Source: Caryophanales bacterium UBA3935 (lineage in GTDB: Bacteria > Bacillota_I > Bacilli_A > ML615J-28 > CAG-698). From it: a stretch of 12,674 bases of DNA. A program made the position numbers and the translations under genes. Under the pieces are notes generated by a model, which was not told the origin of the DNA, made no database searches, and worked only from the letters and a program-made list of their open reading frames with translations. The stretch covers positions 12,887 to 25,560 of the forward strand of contig DGED01000063.1 of NCBI GenBank assembly GCA_002385755.1, written 5' to 3'. Within the stretch, counting starts at the first letter, position 1, and the number at the start of each line of letters is the position of its first letter. Below are positions 6,033 to 12,674 of the stretch, piece after piece.

Positions 6033-7406
6033 TCAGGCTGCGTAAAGCAGCGCCGTCGCGAGCGCGAAATAGATAAGCAGGGCGACGATATCGATTACGG
6101 TCGTGATAAATGGTCCCGAGGCGGTCGCCGGGTCGATTTTCGCTTTTGAAAAGAGAACCGGGATAACGGCGCCCGAGAGATTCGCGACCGTAAGCGAGAT
6201 TGCGAGCGAAAAAGCGAACACAAAAGCTATTTTGTATATTTCATAGCCATTGTTTTCGGAAAGCGCGAGCAGGGCGGCGGAGAAAGCGAACGAAAGGATG
6301 CCGAAAGCGATTCCCAGGATGCCCCCGCGCAGAGTCTCGCGACCGAGGTGTTTTAAAATATCGTTTTTGTTTTCGAGTTTGTTTTTCGTGATTTTCTGGA
6401 TGGTGATCGCCAGGGTCTGCGTCCCGCTGTTCCCGGCCATGTTCAGGATAACGGGCTGGAAGAAGGCGAGGACGGTCAGGCTTTCCAACGCGAAAAGAAA
6501 ATCAAAAGCGGAAATTAGAATCACAACGAGGACATTCATAACGAGAAGAATCGATAGCCACGGAAGTCTTTTCCTCACCGAGTCAATCGTCGATTCGTAT
6601 AACTCCTCGCTATCGGTAAGACCGCCGAGGCGGGCGTAGTCTTCCTCCGCCTCCTCAACAAACGCGTCCATCGCGTCGTCCTCGGTAATGATGCCCTTCA
6701 GGACGCCCGCCTCGAGCACCGGCAGGGCGTCGATATCGTAGTCCTTGATTGTCTTGATGACTTCGTCGATGTCATCGTTGACTTCCGCGGCGCGGAAATT
6801 CGTGTCCATGATCTCGTCGACCGGGCAGGGGGCTTTGGTAACGATCACTTTTTTTAAATCAAGCGTTCCGAGCAGCCTACCGTTATTATCAACGACGAAG
6901 GTCGTTTTAATCGTGTCGGCGTCGGGCGCTCTTTTCACGATCTCGCGCGTGATGTCCTTGATGTCTTTCCCGCTTTCGATGGCGATATATTCGGTCGACA
7001 TGATGCTTCCGGCCTCGTGTTCCTCGTAGGCCGCCAGGGTCTCGATGTCGTCCCGGGTTTCCCGGTCCAACAGGTTGATTACCGCCTGGCGCTTCTCTTC
7101 GTCGAAATAATCGAGGATATCGGTTGCGTCGTCGGACGCCATTTCCTTGATTACGCCCGCGATTTGGCGGTTGGCGACGTCCTCCAGGAGTTCCGCGGCT
7201 TTTTCGGGCTCGACGAAAGAAACGATTTCCGCAAGTTCCCTGCGCGTGAAGGCTTCGTATAACTCGCGGCGAATCTCGTCCGGCAATTCGGGGAGCGCCT
7301 CGGCGATCTCGTACGGGTGGCGTTGAAGCAAAAACTCGCAGATTTCCCGCGGCGCCGCTTGGCTATCTTTCATCGCCCGGATGATTTTTTCAAGGTCTCT
7401 GTTCAT
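6033..7406 (-). CDS. mgtE: Magnesium transporter MgtE (second gene of tandem pair)
   Basis: 457 residues, full length for MgtE, a dimeric Mg2+-gated Mg2+ channel in the plasma membrane. The order is N-terminal superhelical domain (about 1-130, with MASDDATDIL at 89-98), CBS1 (about 134-195, from GSIMSTEYIAI) and CBS2 (about 196-258). A connecting 'plug' helix and five membrane helices (about 283-457) follow. The pore region keeps FFQPVILNMAGNSGTQ (315-330), matching the family P...GNxGTQ pattern. The last helix holds DPATASGPFITTVIDI (425-440), where Asp439 corresponds to the Mg2+-selecting Asp432 of Thermus MgtE. TAGGAGG (7418-7412) contains the stop codon of the upstream mgtE and sits five bases before this ATG, so the pair is cotranscribed and probably coupled. 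This copy has the canonical motifs. Confidence 0.95.
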   Translation of the reverse strand: MNRDLEKIIRAMKDSQAAPREICEFLLQRHPYEIAEALPELPDEIRRELYEAFTRRELAEIVSFVEPEKAAELLEDVANRQIAGVIKEMASDDATDILDYFDEEKRQAVINLLDRETRDDIETLAAYEEHEAGSIMSTEYIAIESGKDIKDITREIVKRAPDADTIKTTFVVDNNGRLLGTLDLKKVIVTKAPCPVDEIMDTNFRAAEVNDDIDEVIKTIKDYDIDALPVLEAGVLKGIITEDDAMDAFVEEAEEDYARLGGLTDSEELYESTIDSVRKRLPWLSILLVMNVLVVILISAFDFLFALESLTVLAFFQPVILNMAGNSGTQTLAITIQKITKNKLENKNDILKHLGRETLRGGILGIAFGILSFAFSAALLALSENNGYEIYKIAFVFAFSLAISLTVANLSGAVIPVLFSKAKIDPATASGPFITTVIDIVALLIYFALATALLYAA

Positions 7407-7415
7407 GCTTGCCTC

Positions 7416-8756
7416 CTAAACCAAATTGAGCAGGGCGGTCGCCAGGCCGAAATAGATTACCGTGGCGAAAAGGTCGTTTAAGGTGATGATGAGCGGGCCC
7501 GAGGCGAGCGCCGGGTCGATTTTCAGTCGCGAGAAGACAATCGGGACGGCGGCGCCGAACATCCCGCCGAAAACAAGCGATGCCATAATCGAAAGCGAGA
7601 CGATAAGCGCGATCGTCGCCTTGGCCTCGGTTTTTGTAACGGAGAGAACGGCGTAACTTACCGCGAAGGCGAGAACCGCGCAGACCGCCGCGTTAATGAC
7701 CGCGACCCGGAGTTCCTTGAAAAGGTGTTTCGCGGTTTTGCGGGGGGTGTTAAGGTCGCCGCGCACGAGATGGCGGATTGAGACCGAAAGCGACTGAGTG
7801 CTGATATTCCCGACCATGTCGAGAATCATCGTCTGGAAGAATACCAAGGCCGTTACCTGGCGGATCGCGCCCTCGAAGGAACTGATTAGGCCGGATAGGA
7901 GAAAACCGAGCGCGAGCAGCGACGAAAGCCACGGGACGCGGCGAAGCGTTCCCTTAAAAAGGCTCTCTTCCTCGATCGCGACCGCGGCGAGTTGGCCGTA
8001 GGTTTCCGTTTCCTCTTTCTCGACGACGTCCAAAGCGTCGTCAATGGTAACGATGCCGACCAGTTTTCCGTCCTCGACGACCGGCAGGACCGAAAGGCCG
8101 TAATTGTTCATTTTTGCGGCGGCGTCGGCGGCCTTGTCCTCAACTTCCGCGGATACGATCATTCCGTCGGCGAGCTCGGCGATTTTTATCGGGCTGCGGG
8201 CGATGATTAAATCGACGAGTTTGATAAAGCCGATCAGCTTCCCGTTTTCGGTGACGTAGACCGGGTCGATCGTTTCGCTGTCTTCGGATTCGCGGATTAG
8301 GATCTTCATCGCGTCCTTGACGTCAAGATCGCTCTCGACGGCGATATAATTCGTTGTCATCACGGCGCCGACCTGATCCTCTTTATATTTGCGCAGATAA
8401 GCGAGTTCCGCTTGCGACTCCCGGCTGAAGCGGCCGAGAATGGCGCGGAAGTCCTCGTCTTCGATTTCGTTTAAGATATCGGTGATGTCGTCGCTCGCCA
8501 TTTTCTCGAGAATCGGGATGCTTTTGTCGATGCCAATCTCTTTCAGGCAGGCGATCGTTTTTCCGGTGTCAAGGTATGACAAAATATCGGCCAGTCTTTC
8601 CGCCGGGAGATTATCGTATAAGAACCGGCGCTCCGCCTCTTTAAGCGCGGGAAATACCCGCGCGAAGTCGTACGGATGCAAGTTCCCGGTCTTCCCGGCG
8701 ATGGCCTTGTCTCGGCGTTTGATTAAGCTTTTGATGAGATCCGTCGTTTTTTTCAT
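7416..8756 (-). CDS. mgtE: MgtE-family magnesium transporter, divergent paralogue (first gene of tandem pair)
   Basis: 446 residues from the chosen start MKKTTDLIKS. It has the same architecture as its downstream neighbour: N domain (MASDDITDIL, 86-95), two CBS domains (from about GAVMTTNYIAV, 130-140, to 246) and five membrane helices. Asp428 in DPALASGPLIITLND keeps the selectivity position. The pore motif is altered, however: FFQTMILDMVGNISTQ (306-321) replaces the usual Pro with Thr and the second Gly of GNxGTQ with Ser. The frame could open at GTG 8765 or ATG 8762. AAGGTG (8768-8763) is spaced six bases from ATG 8756 and overlaps the other two, so 8756 is preferred. It is the first gene after the promoter at 8806-8834. 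The altered motif suggests a specialised or heteromeric role; the family call is secure. Confidence 0.92.
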   Translation of the reverse strand: MKKTTDLIKSLIKRRDKAIAGKTGNLHPYDFARVFPALKEAERRFLYDNLPAERLADILSYLDTGKTIACLKEIGIDKSIPILEKMASDDITDILNEIEDEDFRAILGRFSRESQAELAYLRKYKEDQVGAVMTTNYIAVESDLDVKDAMKILIRESEDSETIDPVYVTENGKLIGFIKLVDLIIARSPIKIAELADGMIVSAEVEDKAADAAAKMNNYGLSVLPVVEDGKLVGIVTIDDALDVVEKEETETYGQLAAVAIEEESLFKGTLRRVPWLSSLLALGFLLSGLISSFEGAIRQVTALVFFQTMILDMVGNISTQSLSVSIRHLVRGDLNTPRKTAKHLFKELRVAVINAAVCAVLAFAVSYAVLSVTKTEAKATIALIVSLSIMASLVFGGMFGAAVPIVFSRLKIDPALASGPLIITLNDLFATVIYFGLATALLNLV

Positions 8757-8772
8757 TGTCATCACCTTTTAG

Positions 8773-8794
8773 TTTTGCCGGGTCCCCGGCAAAA
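8773..8794 (-). promoter_or_regulatory. Leader hairpin in the mgtE 5' UTR
   Basis: A perfect inverted repeat, TTTTGCCGGG (8773-8782) and CCCGGCAAAA (8785-8794), separated by two bases. In practice this is a nine-base-pair stem with a four-base loop. It occupies the middle of the predicted 43-base mgtE leader and ends four bases before the AAGGTG ribosome binding site. No U-run follows, so it is not an intrinsic terminator. It is much too short to be an M-box Mg2+ riboswitch. Confidence 0.6.
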
Positions 8795-8805
8795 ACCACT
8801 TAAAT

Positions 8806-8834
8806 ATTATACCATAAAAAGCCTTTCGCTTCAA
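8806..8834 (-). promoter_or_regulatory. Promoter of the tandem mgtE unit
   Basis: On the minus strand TTGAAG (8834-8829) is followed after 17 bases by a perfect TATAAT (8811-8806), with a TG at the extended -10 position (TGGTATAAT). Transcription should begin near 8799, leaving a leader of about 43 bases that holds the hairpin at 8773-8794. Confidence 0.75.
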
Positions 8835-8929
8835 TCGGGAAATTTTCATGATTCGCTCTTTTTCGGTAACGCCCGCTCGGAAAGGTAATTTTTGCGGCGT
8901 TGCGATTTCCGGAAAAATGCAGATATTTA

Positions 8930-8977
8930 TTTAAAAGAAGATAAAAATGTGATAAAATATATATAAAGAATGGGTGA
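8930..8977 (+). promoter_or_regulatory. Possible promoter and ribosome binding site of the cca unit
   Basis: TTTAAA (8930-8935) and TAAAAT (8953-8958) are 17 bases apart, a weak but plausible sigma-A promoter. GGTGA (8973-8977) is the ribosome binding site and lies five bases before ATG 8983. The GTG at 8974 is part of this site rather than a start codon. Confidence 0.4.
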
Positions 8978-8982
8978 AAATG

Positions 8983-10170
8983 ATGAGATTGCCGTCATAC
9001 GTGCAAAAAGCGCTGGATAAATTGGAAAGCGGGGGCTACGAGGCGTACGTGGTCGGCGGCGCCGTCCGCGATTATCTCCTGAACAAGGAACCGAACGACT
9101 ATGACGTCTCGACAAACGCCCGTCCCGACGAAGTTAGGGAGGTTTTTGCCAGTTACCGCGTTTTCGATACCGGCATTAAGCACGGCACCGTGAGCGTGAT
9201 GATCGAGAGAAAAATGCTTGAAATCACGACTTACCGGAGCGAGGAGGATTACGAGGATTTCCGCCATCCGAAAAAGGTGACGTTTGTCCGCGATCTTGAT
9301 ACCGACCTTAAGCGCCGCGATTTCACCATTAACGCCCTCGCCTATAATAGAAAGATTATCGACCGCGTGGGAGGAATCGCCGATCTCAAGAGTAAAATCA
9401 TCCGGGCGATCGGCGACCCCGAGGAACGCTTTACCGAGGATCCTTTAAGGATTTTAAGAGCCTTGAGATTCGCGGCGGAACTCGGGTTTACGATCGAGCC
9501 CTCGACCGCGGCGGCCGTTTTGGCCCACGCCGGCTTAATCACGAAAGTTTCCGCCGAACGGATAAATATTGAGTTGAATAAACTGCTCGCCGCGCCCGCG
9601 GCGGCCGCGATTACCGGCGCCTATTTTCCCGTCATACGCGTTTTTATCCCCGAATACCGCGCCCTCGATCCCGCGCCCCATTTGGCGGCGCTAAAGCGCC
9701 TGGAGGGTTTTCATCTCCGGCTCGCGGCTTTTTTCCTGCCGCTCGGCGCGTCCGCGCCCGCGGTAATGCGCCGGCTTAAATACAGCCGCGCCGCGGTTAA
9801 GAAAACCGGCTTTTTGGTCGATAATTTTTCCCTGGAGTTATCGGGAGAAGAAGAGCGGCTCGTTTCGCTCCTGTTGCGTTACGATTATCGGGATTTAATC
9901 GATCTTATTGATTTGCGCGCTGCTTATTCCCCGCGCGCGGAAGACGCGGCGGCGCGGGAGGGGCTTATGCGCCTTTACCGCGAGCGCGAGTGTTTTCGGC
10001 TTAAGGATTTGAAGATCGGCGGCCGCGATTTGCTCGCGATCGGTTTTAAGGAGGGAGTCGGGGTCCGCCTGGCTTTGGAGCGGATCTTATCCGAGGTCGC
10101 CCTCGGCAAACTCCCCAATCGCCGGGAGGCGCTCTTAAAGCGGGCCGGAGAAATAAAAAAGGAGGGATGA
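8983..10170 (+). CDS. cca: CCA-adding tRNA nucleotidyltransferase
   Basis: 395 residues from the preferred start MRLPSYVQKAL; opening at GTG 8974 would add three residues and destroy the spacing to GGTGA. The enzyme adds or repairs the 3' CCA end of tRNAs using CTP and ATP. Class II polymerase-beta-fold motifs appear in order. YVVGGAVRDYLL (22-33) is followed by the metal-binding DYD (39-41). RRDFTINALAY (111-121) and the nucleotide-selecting EDPLRILRALRFAAELGF (152-169) come next, then SAERINIEL (190-198). The C-terminal helical region is less conserved, as usual. No HD domain is present, as in Gram-positive CCA enzymes. It is the first gene of a plus-strand run of at least five genes; the next starts two bases after its stop, although no functional link to tRNA is evident in those genes. 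Confidence 0.96.
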   Translation: MRLPSYVQKALDKLESGGYEAYVVGGAVRDYLLNKEPNDYDVSTNARPDEVREVFASYRVFDTGIKHGTVSVMIERKMLEITTYRSEEDYEDFRHPKKVTFVRDLDTDLKRRDFTINALAYNRKIIDRVGGIADLKSKIIRAIGDPEERFTEDPLRILRALRFAAELGFTIEPSTAAAVLAHAGLITKVSAERINIELNKLLAAPAAAAITGAYFPVIRVFIPEYRALDPAPHLAALKRLEGFHLRLAAFFLPLGASAPAVMRRLKYSRAAVKKTGFLVDNFSLELSGEEERLVSLLLRYDYRDLIDLIDLRAAYSPRAEDAAAREGLMRLYRERECFRLKDLKIGGRDLLAIGFKEGVGVRLALERILSEVALGKLPNRREALLKRAGEIKKEG

Positions 10171-10172
10171 GC

Positions 10173-10829
10173 GTGGATTATCGAAAAAAGCATTATTATA
10201 AAAAAGTTTTTTTCGGGATTTTCGGTTTTTTAATTATTCCCGCATACAGTTATTTGTTCGCCCTTAACGGTCCGGGCGGCGACTTGATTATCGTCACCTT
10301 TTCGCAAATCGGCTCCCGTTACGGCGCGATCGAATCGCTTATTTTCTGGGGAATAATGCTCAGCCTATATTATTTTTTCTTCCTAAGCTATCTCTATCAA
10401 CTTACCGGGGAGAAAAATATTTTTTTCCAGATCAATTTGGCGCTAAGCTGCCTTTCGATTTTGGTGACGGTGTTTTTGCCTTTCGCGCCGACGATGTTCC
10501 CGATCGCGGGAAAACTTCATAATATCCTGGCGCGGGTGTCGGCCGTTTCCTGCGCCGTGACCCTCCTGGTCTTTGTATTTATTTACTCGAAGATTGACCG
10601 CGCCGTCTTTATCAAAAGCCTGATCGCTTTTCTCGTCGTTTTGGCATTTAACGTGTTGATTCTGATTAACTACGGCATTAGCAGTCTGTTTCAAATTGTT
10701 CTCGCCGCGACATTCTGCCCTTATTTGTATTTGAATCTATTGTTCCTGGAAAAGTCGGATAAGTTCAATATTTATGAGGTTTTGGAGAAGGCGGCGGCGG
10801 AAAGAGAGGACGGCATGGATATTTTTTGA
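10173..10829 (+). CDS. Six-helix membrane protein, DUF998/Frag1-like (tentative)
   Basis: 218 residues. Hydrophobic segments fall at about 13-31, 54-76, 82-104, 118-139, 146-167 and 170-192. The N-terminus is basic (DYRKKHYYKK) and the tail charged and cytoplasmic. Segments FSQIGSRYGAIESLIFWG (43-60) and LPFAPTMFPIAGKLHN (102-117) resemble the 'ISelG..yG' and 'fP....lH' pattern of DUF998-type proteins of unknown function, but the match is from memory and weak. Start choice: an in-frame ATG at 10167 touches the AAGGAGG site (10159-10165). The GTG at 10173 is seven bases beyond that site and two bases after the cca stop, so it is the likely start. Cotranscription with cca is expected. No transport or catalytic motif is visible. 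Confidence 0.75.
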   Translation: MDYRKKHYYKKVFFGIFGFLIIPAYSYLFALNGPGGDLIIVTFSQIGSRYGAIESLIFWGIMLSLYYFFFLSYLYQLTGEKNIFFQINLALSCLSILVTVFLPFAPTMFPIAGKLHNILARVSAVSCAVTLLVFVFIYSKIDRAVFIKSLIAFLVVLAFNVLILINYGISSLFQIVLAATFCPYLYLNLLFLEKSDKFNIYEVLEKAAAEREDGMDIF

Positions 10830-10857
10830 GCGGCGCGCTTGACACGGAGGTAAAATT

Positions 10858-11436
10858 ATGTGGTTGTATTTGAAGAAAAATTTCGCTGTCGTTATCATGA
10901 TTTTAATATTGCTCGCCGTCGGCACTTTTTTCGTCGTTCTTCCCGGCTTGGATTTTATCAGGATATTTTCCGTTATTCTTGCCTTATATTTAACCGGCGC
11001 CGCCGTTTATATTTTTATCCTCGCCTTGAGGTCGAATCTGGAGGGAGCCATTCTTAACAACCGCGCGGCGGCGTTCGCGGCGGCGGCGGGGCTGCTTACG
11101 CTCGCTGTCCTGACGGTTATTTTTCCCCGCTTTATGGTGTTGATTGTGATTTTCTTGGTTTTTATCGCGACGCCAACGATCACCCTTTTTGTGAGGACCG
11201 ATAGGAAAGCTTATTTCCGGAAAAATTTTTGGAAATATATCCTGGGGGCGGTTTTGCTTCTATCCGTCGAACTATTGGTCGATATCGCTTTTATTATCGT
11301 GGGTATTATTTTTTACGGACTCGCCTGTCTTTTGATATATCTTTTGATCGCCGGCAGCCGGCATCCGGAGAAACCCAATCTCGTTGATAAATATTTGGTT
11401 CGCTACTTGATACTATTAAGCAAAAAAAAGAAGTAA
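10858..11436 (+). CDS. Polytopic membrane protein of unknown function
   Basis: 192 residues with about six hydrophobic helices (roughly 9-28, 33-57, 70-89, 91-111, 126-144 and 145-165). A basic loop RTDRKAYFRKNFWK lies at 113-126 and a lysine-rich end SKKKK at 188-192. I cannot place it in a family. The overall size and helix count recall HdeD/DUF308 proteins, but their glycine-rich repeat is not evident. GGAGG (10846-10850) lies seven bases before the ATG, and the gap to the previous gene is 28 bases, so it belongs to the cca unit. A perfect TTGACA at 10839-10844 in that gap has no credible -10 partner. It is confidently a gene on coding pattern, hydrophobicity and ribosome binding site; its function is unknown. 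Confidence 0.75.
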   Translation: MWLYLKKNFAVVIMILILLAVGTFFVVLPGLDFIRIFSVILALYLTGAAVYIFILALRSNLEGAILNNRAAAFAAAAGLLTLAVLTVIFPRFMVLIVIFLVFIATPTITLFVRTDRKAYFRKNFWKYILGAVLLLSVELLVDIAFIIVGIIFYGLACLLIYLLIAGSRHPEKPNLVDKYLVRYLILLSKKKK

Positions 11437-11451
11437 TACGAGGAGAATTTT

Positions 11452-12189
11452 ATGGGAAAAATTGATTTGGCGATTATCGCCTTGACTTTAATATTTGTGT
11501 TGTTGGGCTTTTTTAAAGGATTCGTTAAGGGAGCGCTCTCGACCGCCAATTGGCTTTTGTCTCTGGTGGCGCCTTTTATTCTTACCAAACCGGTCTCGCG
11601 GTTATTGATGAAGACCGCGATTCACGACCGCATCAACGAAAAAGTCGCGACCTGGATAGCCTCGAAAGGCGATGCTTTCAGCCAGCCTTTCGCTTACGAG
11701 GGTTACCGGGAACAGCTCACGGAGGCGATCAGCGAGCTCGGCCTGCCGAAGTTTCTCGCCTCGCTGATCTCCGACGGCATAAATATCGCCGACGCGCCGG
11801 AGGGACTCACGCTTTCGGAAGTTCTCGCCCCCGCGTTTTCTAATATTATCGTGACCGTTTTGGCCGTTATCATGATCATCGTCTTTTTCATGATCGTCTT
11901 TAAAATCATTATCTCCCTCTTCAGCAAACTTTTCGAAAAAGGCGTTTTGGGGTTCGTGAACCGGATTCTGGGCGCGGGGTTGGGCCTTGTGAAGGCGTTT
12001 ATCATGATCAGCGTCCTTATGCTTTTGGTCTCGGTCTTAAGCGGGGTCATCCCGTCATTGAACGAATTTTTAGTCGCGGATTTAAGACCCGAGTCAGCGG
12101 GATTCGGGATCGGGAAATATTTCTATGAACGCAACCCGTTGATTGAGATTTTTAAAGGAACTTTTTCCCTTGACGGGATATTCTCTTAA
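11452..12189 (+). CDS. CvpA-family membrane protein (first of tandem pair)
   Basis: 245 residues. The first 45 form two membrane helices, starting with the CvpA-type MGKIDLAIIALTLIFVLLGF and GFVKGALSTANWLLSLVAP. A hydrophilic loop follows (about 48-130), then two more helices (131-153 and about 172-200) separated by the family-typical GFVNRILGAGLGLVKAF (167-183). CvpA proteins were named for colicin V secretion in E. coli, but in Gram-positive bacteria their role is unsettled, with links to envelope integrity and to recombination or division genes. The loop is longer than in short CvpA proteins. GAGGAG (11440-11445) is six bases before the ATG, 15 bases after the preceding gene. The stop codon lies six bases before the left arm of an inverted repeat covering the next gene's start. 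Confidence 0.8.
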   Translation: MGKIDLAIIALTLIFVLLGFFKGFVKGALSTANWLLSLVAPFILTKPVSRLLMKTAIHDRINEKVATWIASKGDAFSQPFAYEGYREQLTEAISELGLPKFLASLISDGINIADAPEGLTLSEVLAPAFSNIIVTVLAVIMIIVFFMIVFKIIISLFSKLFEKGVLGFVNRILGAGLGLVKAFIMISVLMLLVSVLSGVIPSLNEFLVADLRPESAGFGIGKYFYERNPLIEIFKGTFSLDGIFS

Positions 12190-12195
12190 ATAAAG

Positions 12196-12291
12196 ATTCC
12201 CATTATTTTCATCCCCGTTTTATGATAATTTTTTCTCGGCGGTTCAAGATATAAAGAGAAACCGTCGTATCCGGGGTGGAATAATGGGAAT
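12196..12291 (+). promoter_or_regulatory. Long inverted repeat enclosing the second cvpA-like start
   Basis: ATTCCCATTATT (12196-12207) is perfectly complementary to AATAATGGGAAT (12280-12291), which contains the ATG at 12284. Inside, CCCCG (12213-12217) pairs with CGGGG (12272-12276), the probable ribosome binding site. A third stem, CGGCGGTT (12237-12244) with AACCGTCG (12260-12267), forms with one G-U pair. In RNA this would fold into a nested hairpin hiding both start codon and ribosome binding site. Confidence 0.7.
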
Positions 12292-12674
12292 TATTGATTT
12301 TTGCGTTATCGTCATTTTTTCTTTCGCGATCGTCCGCGGGTTTTCGGCCGGCCTCGCGAAGCAAATCTTCGCCTTCGCCAATTGGTTTTTGGCGCTGACG
12401 CTCGCGGCTCTTTTCGCCGGGCCTTTCGCCCGCTATCTTAACGGCACCGTCCTTTATTCTTTGCTTGAGGAAAAAACGGCCGCTTATCTCACGGCGCGCT
12501 CGCCCGCTTTCGCGGCGGCGCTCGACCACGCCGATTCCGGCGCTCAGATCGGCGCGGCGCTCGGCGAGTTGGGCTTGCCGGGCTTTATCGGGGATTTTAT
12601 CATCCGGCGCGCGGGCGTCGTCGCTCCGAGTCCGGAAGCGACCCTCGCCCAGGCTTTGGCGGCCCCGGTCGCGG
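12284..12674 (+). CDS. CvpA-like membrane protein, paralogue of the previous gene (5' part)
   Basis: 130 residues are visible; the gene runs off the window. The frame is open from ATG 12284 to the end. It aligns without gaps to the first 100 residues of the upstream CvpA-like protein: M1-G2, I4-D5, G19-F20, G23, A32-N33-W34, E63-K64 and E95-L96-G97-L98-P99 are the same in both. The N-terminus holds two membrane helices (about 3-17 and 28-46), then the hydrophilic loop. GGGGTGGA (12273-12280) just before the ATG is the likely ribosome binding site, though its spacing is tight. The start lies 94 bases after the previous stop, unlike the tight junctions earlier in the run. The coding sequence is more GC- and alanine-rich than its neighbour. 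Overlapping minus-strand frames here are shadows. Confidence 0.8.
   Translation, partial: MGIIDFCVIVIFSFAIVRGFSAGLAKQIFAFANWFLALTLAALFAGPFARYLNGTVLYSLLEEKTAAYLTARSPAFAAALDHADSGAQIGAALGELGLPGFIGDFIIRRAGVVAPSPEATLAQALAAPVA

Noticed and set aside
8878..8911. CGGAAA ... TTTCCG inverted repeat between mgtE and cca
   Set aside because: The arms are only six bases, 22 bases apart, with no further pairing; this is expected by chance in such a gap.
8799..8973. Possible M-box riboswitch upstream of mgtE
   Set aside because: A good promoter sits at 8806-8834, leaving only about 43 transcribed bases, and no multi-helix conserved core is visible in the gap.
10839..10844. Perfect TTGACA before the 192-residue membrane protein gene
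   Set aside because: No acceptable -10 hexamer lies 16-18 bases downstream; the matching position falls inside the coding region. Cotranscription from cca is simpler.
12209..12529. 106-codon minus-strand open frame
   Set aside because: It is antisense to the second cvpA-like gene, which is clearly homologous to its neighbour. The translation is low-complexity Arg/Glu/Lys, typical of a shadow frame.

Overview
The window is an ordinary-looking chromosomal segment of a bacterium using the standard code: genes end in TAA, TAG and TGA, and tryptophan is TGG. Strong Shine-Dalgarno sites (AAGGAGG or GGTGA types), sigma-A-like promoters with 17-base spacers, AT-rich gaps and compact intrinsic terminators fit a Bacillota-type organism. 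The mix of a proton-translocating transhydrogenase, a Na+-pump decarboxylase module, tandem MgtE genes and an unexported GH9 glycosidase suggests an uncultured, fermentative lineage, possibly near the Bacilli/Erysipelotrichia. That placement is inference only. No rRNA, tRNA, CRISPR array, transposase or phage gene was seen.

Layout. Bases 1-318 hold the 3' end of pntB, closed by a bidirectional terminator shared with a convergent two-gene unit (357-1544, minus): a membrane-anchored or secreted EndA-type nuclease and a small 'GDPC' protein of unknown function. A divergent promoter region (1583-1761) then drives oadG-oadB (1762-3215, plus), the gamma and beta membrane subunits of a Na+-translocating decarboxylase, without the alpha or biotin-carrier subunits. 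The AT-rich gap 3216-3698 hides a 21-codon minus-strand gene (3378-3443) with a consensus ribosome binding site and its own terminator. Next come, on the minus strand, a GH9-family glycosidase with no signal peptide (3699-5948) and two tandem mgtE Mg2+ transporter genes (6033-8756) from one promoter at 8806-8834 with a short hairpin leader.

From 8983 to the right edge the plus strand carries cca (CCA-adding enzyme), two polytopic membrane proteins of unknown function, and two tandem CvpA-like membrane proteins, the last one cut by the window end. The two CvpA-like genes are separated by a 94-base gap containing a long inverted repeat whose right arm covers the start codon of the second gene.

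How it fits together: the left half deals with membrane energetics (transhydrogenase, Na+ pump) and the middle with sugar hydrolysis and Mg2+ supply. The right end couples tRNA maturation with a run of membrane proteins of unknown role. The observations most worth following are the 21-residue peptide gene, the inverted repeat over the second cvpA-like start, and the altered NADP-phosphate site in PntB. I see no clear new multi-gene system.
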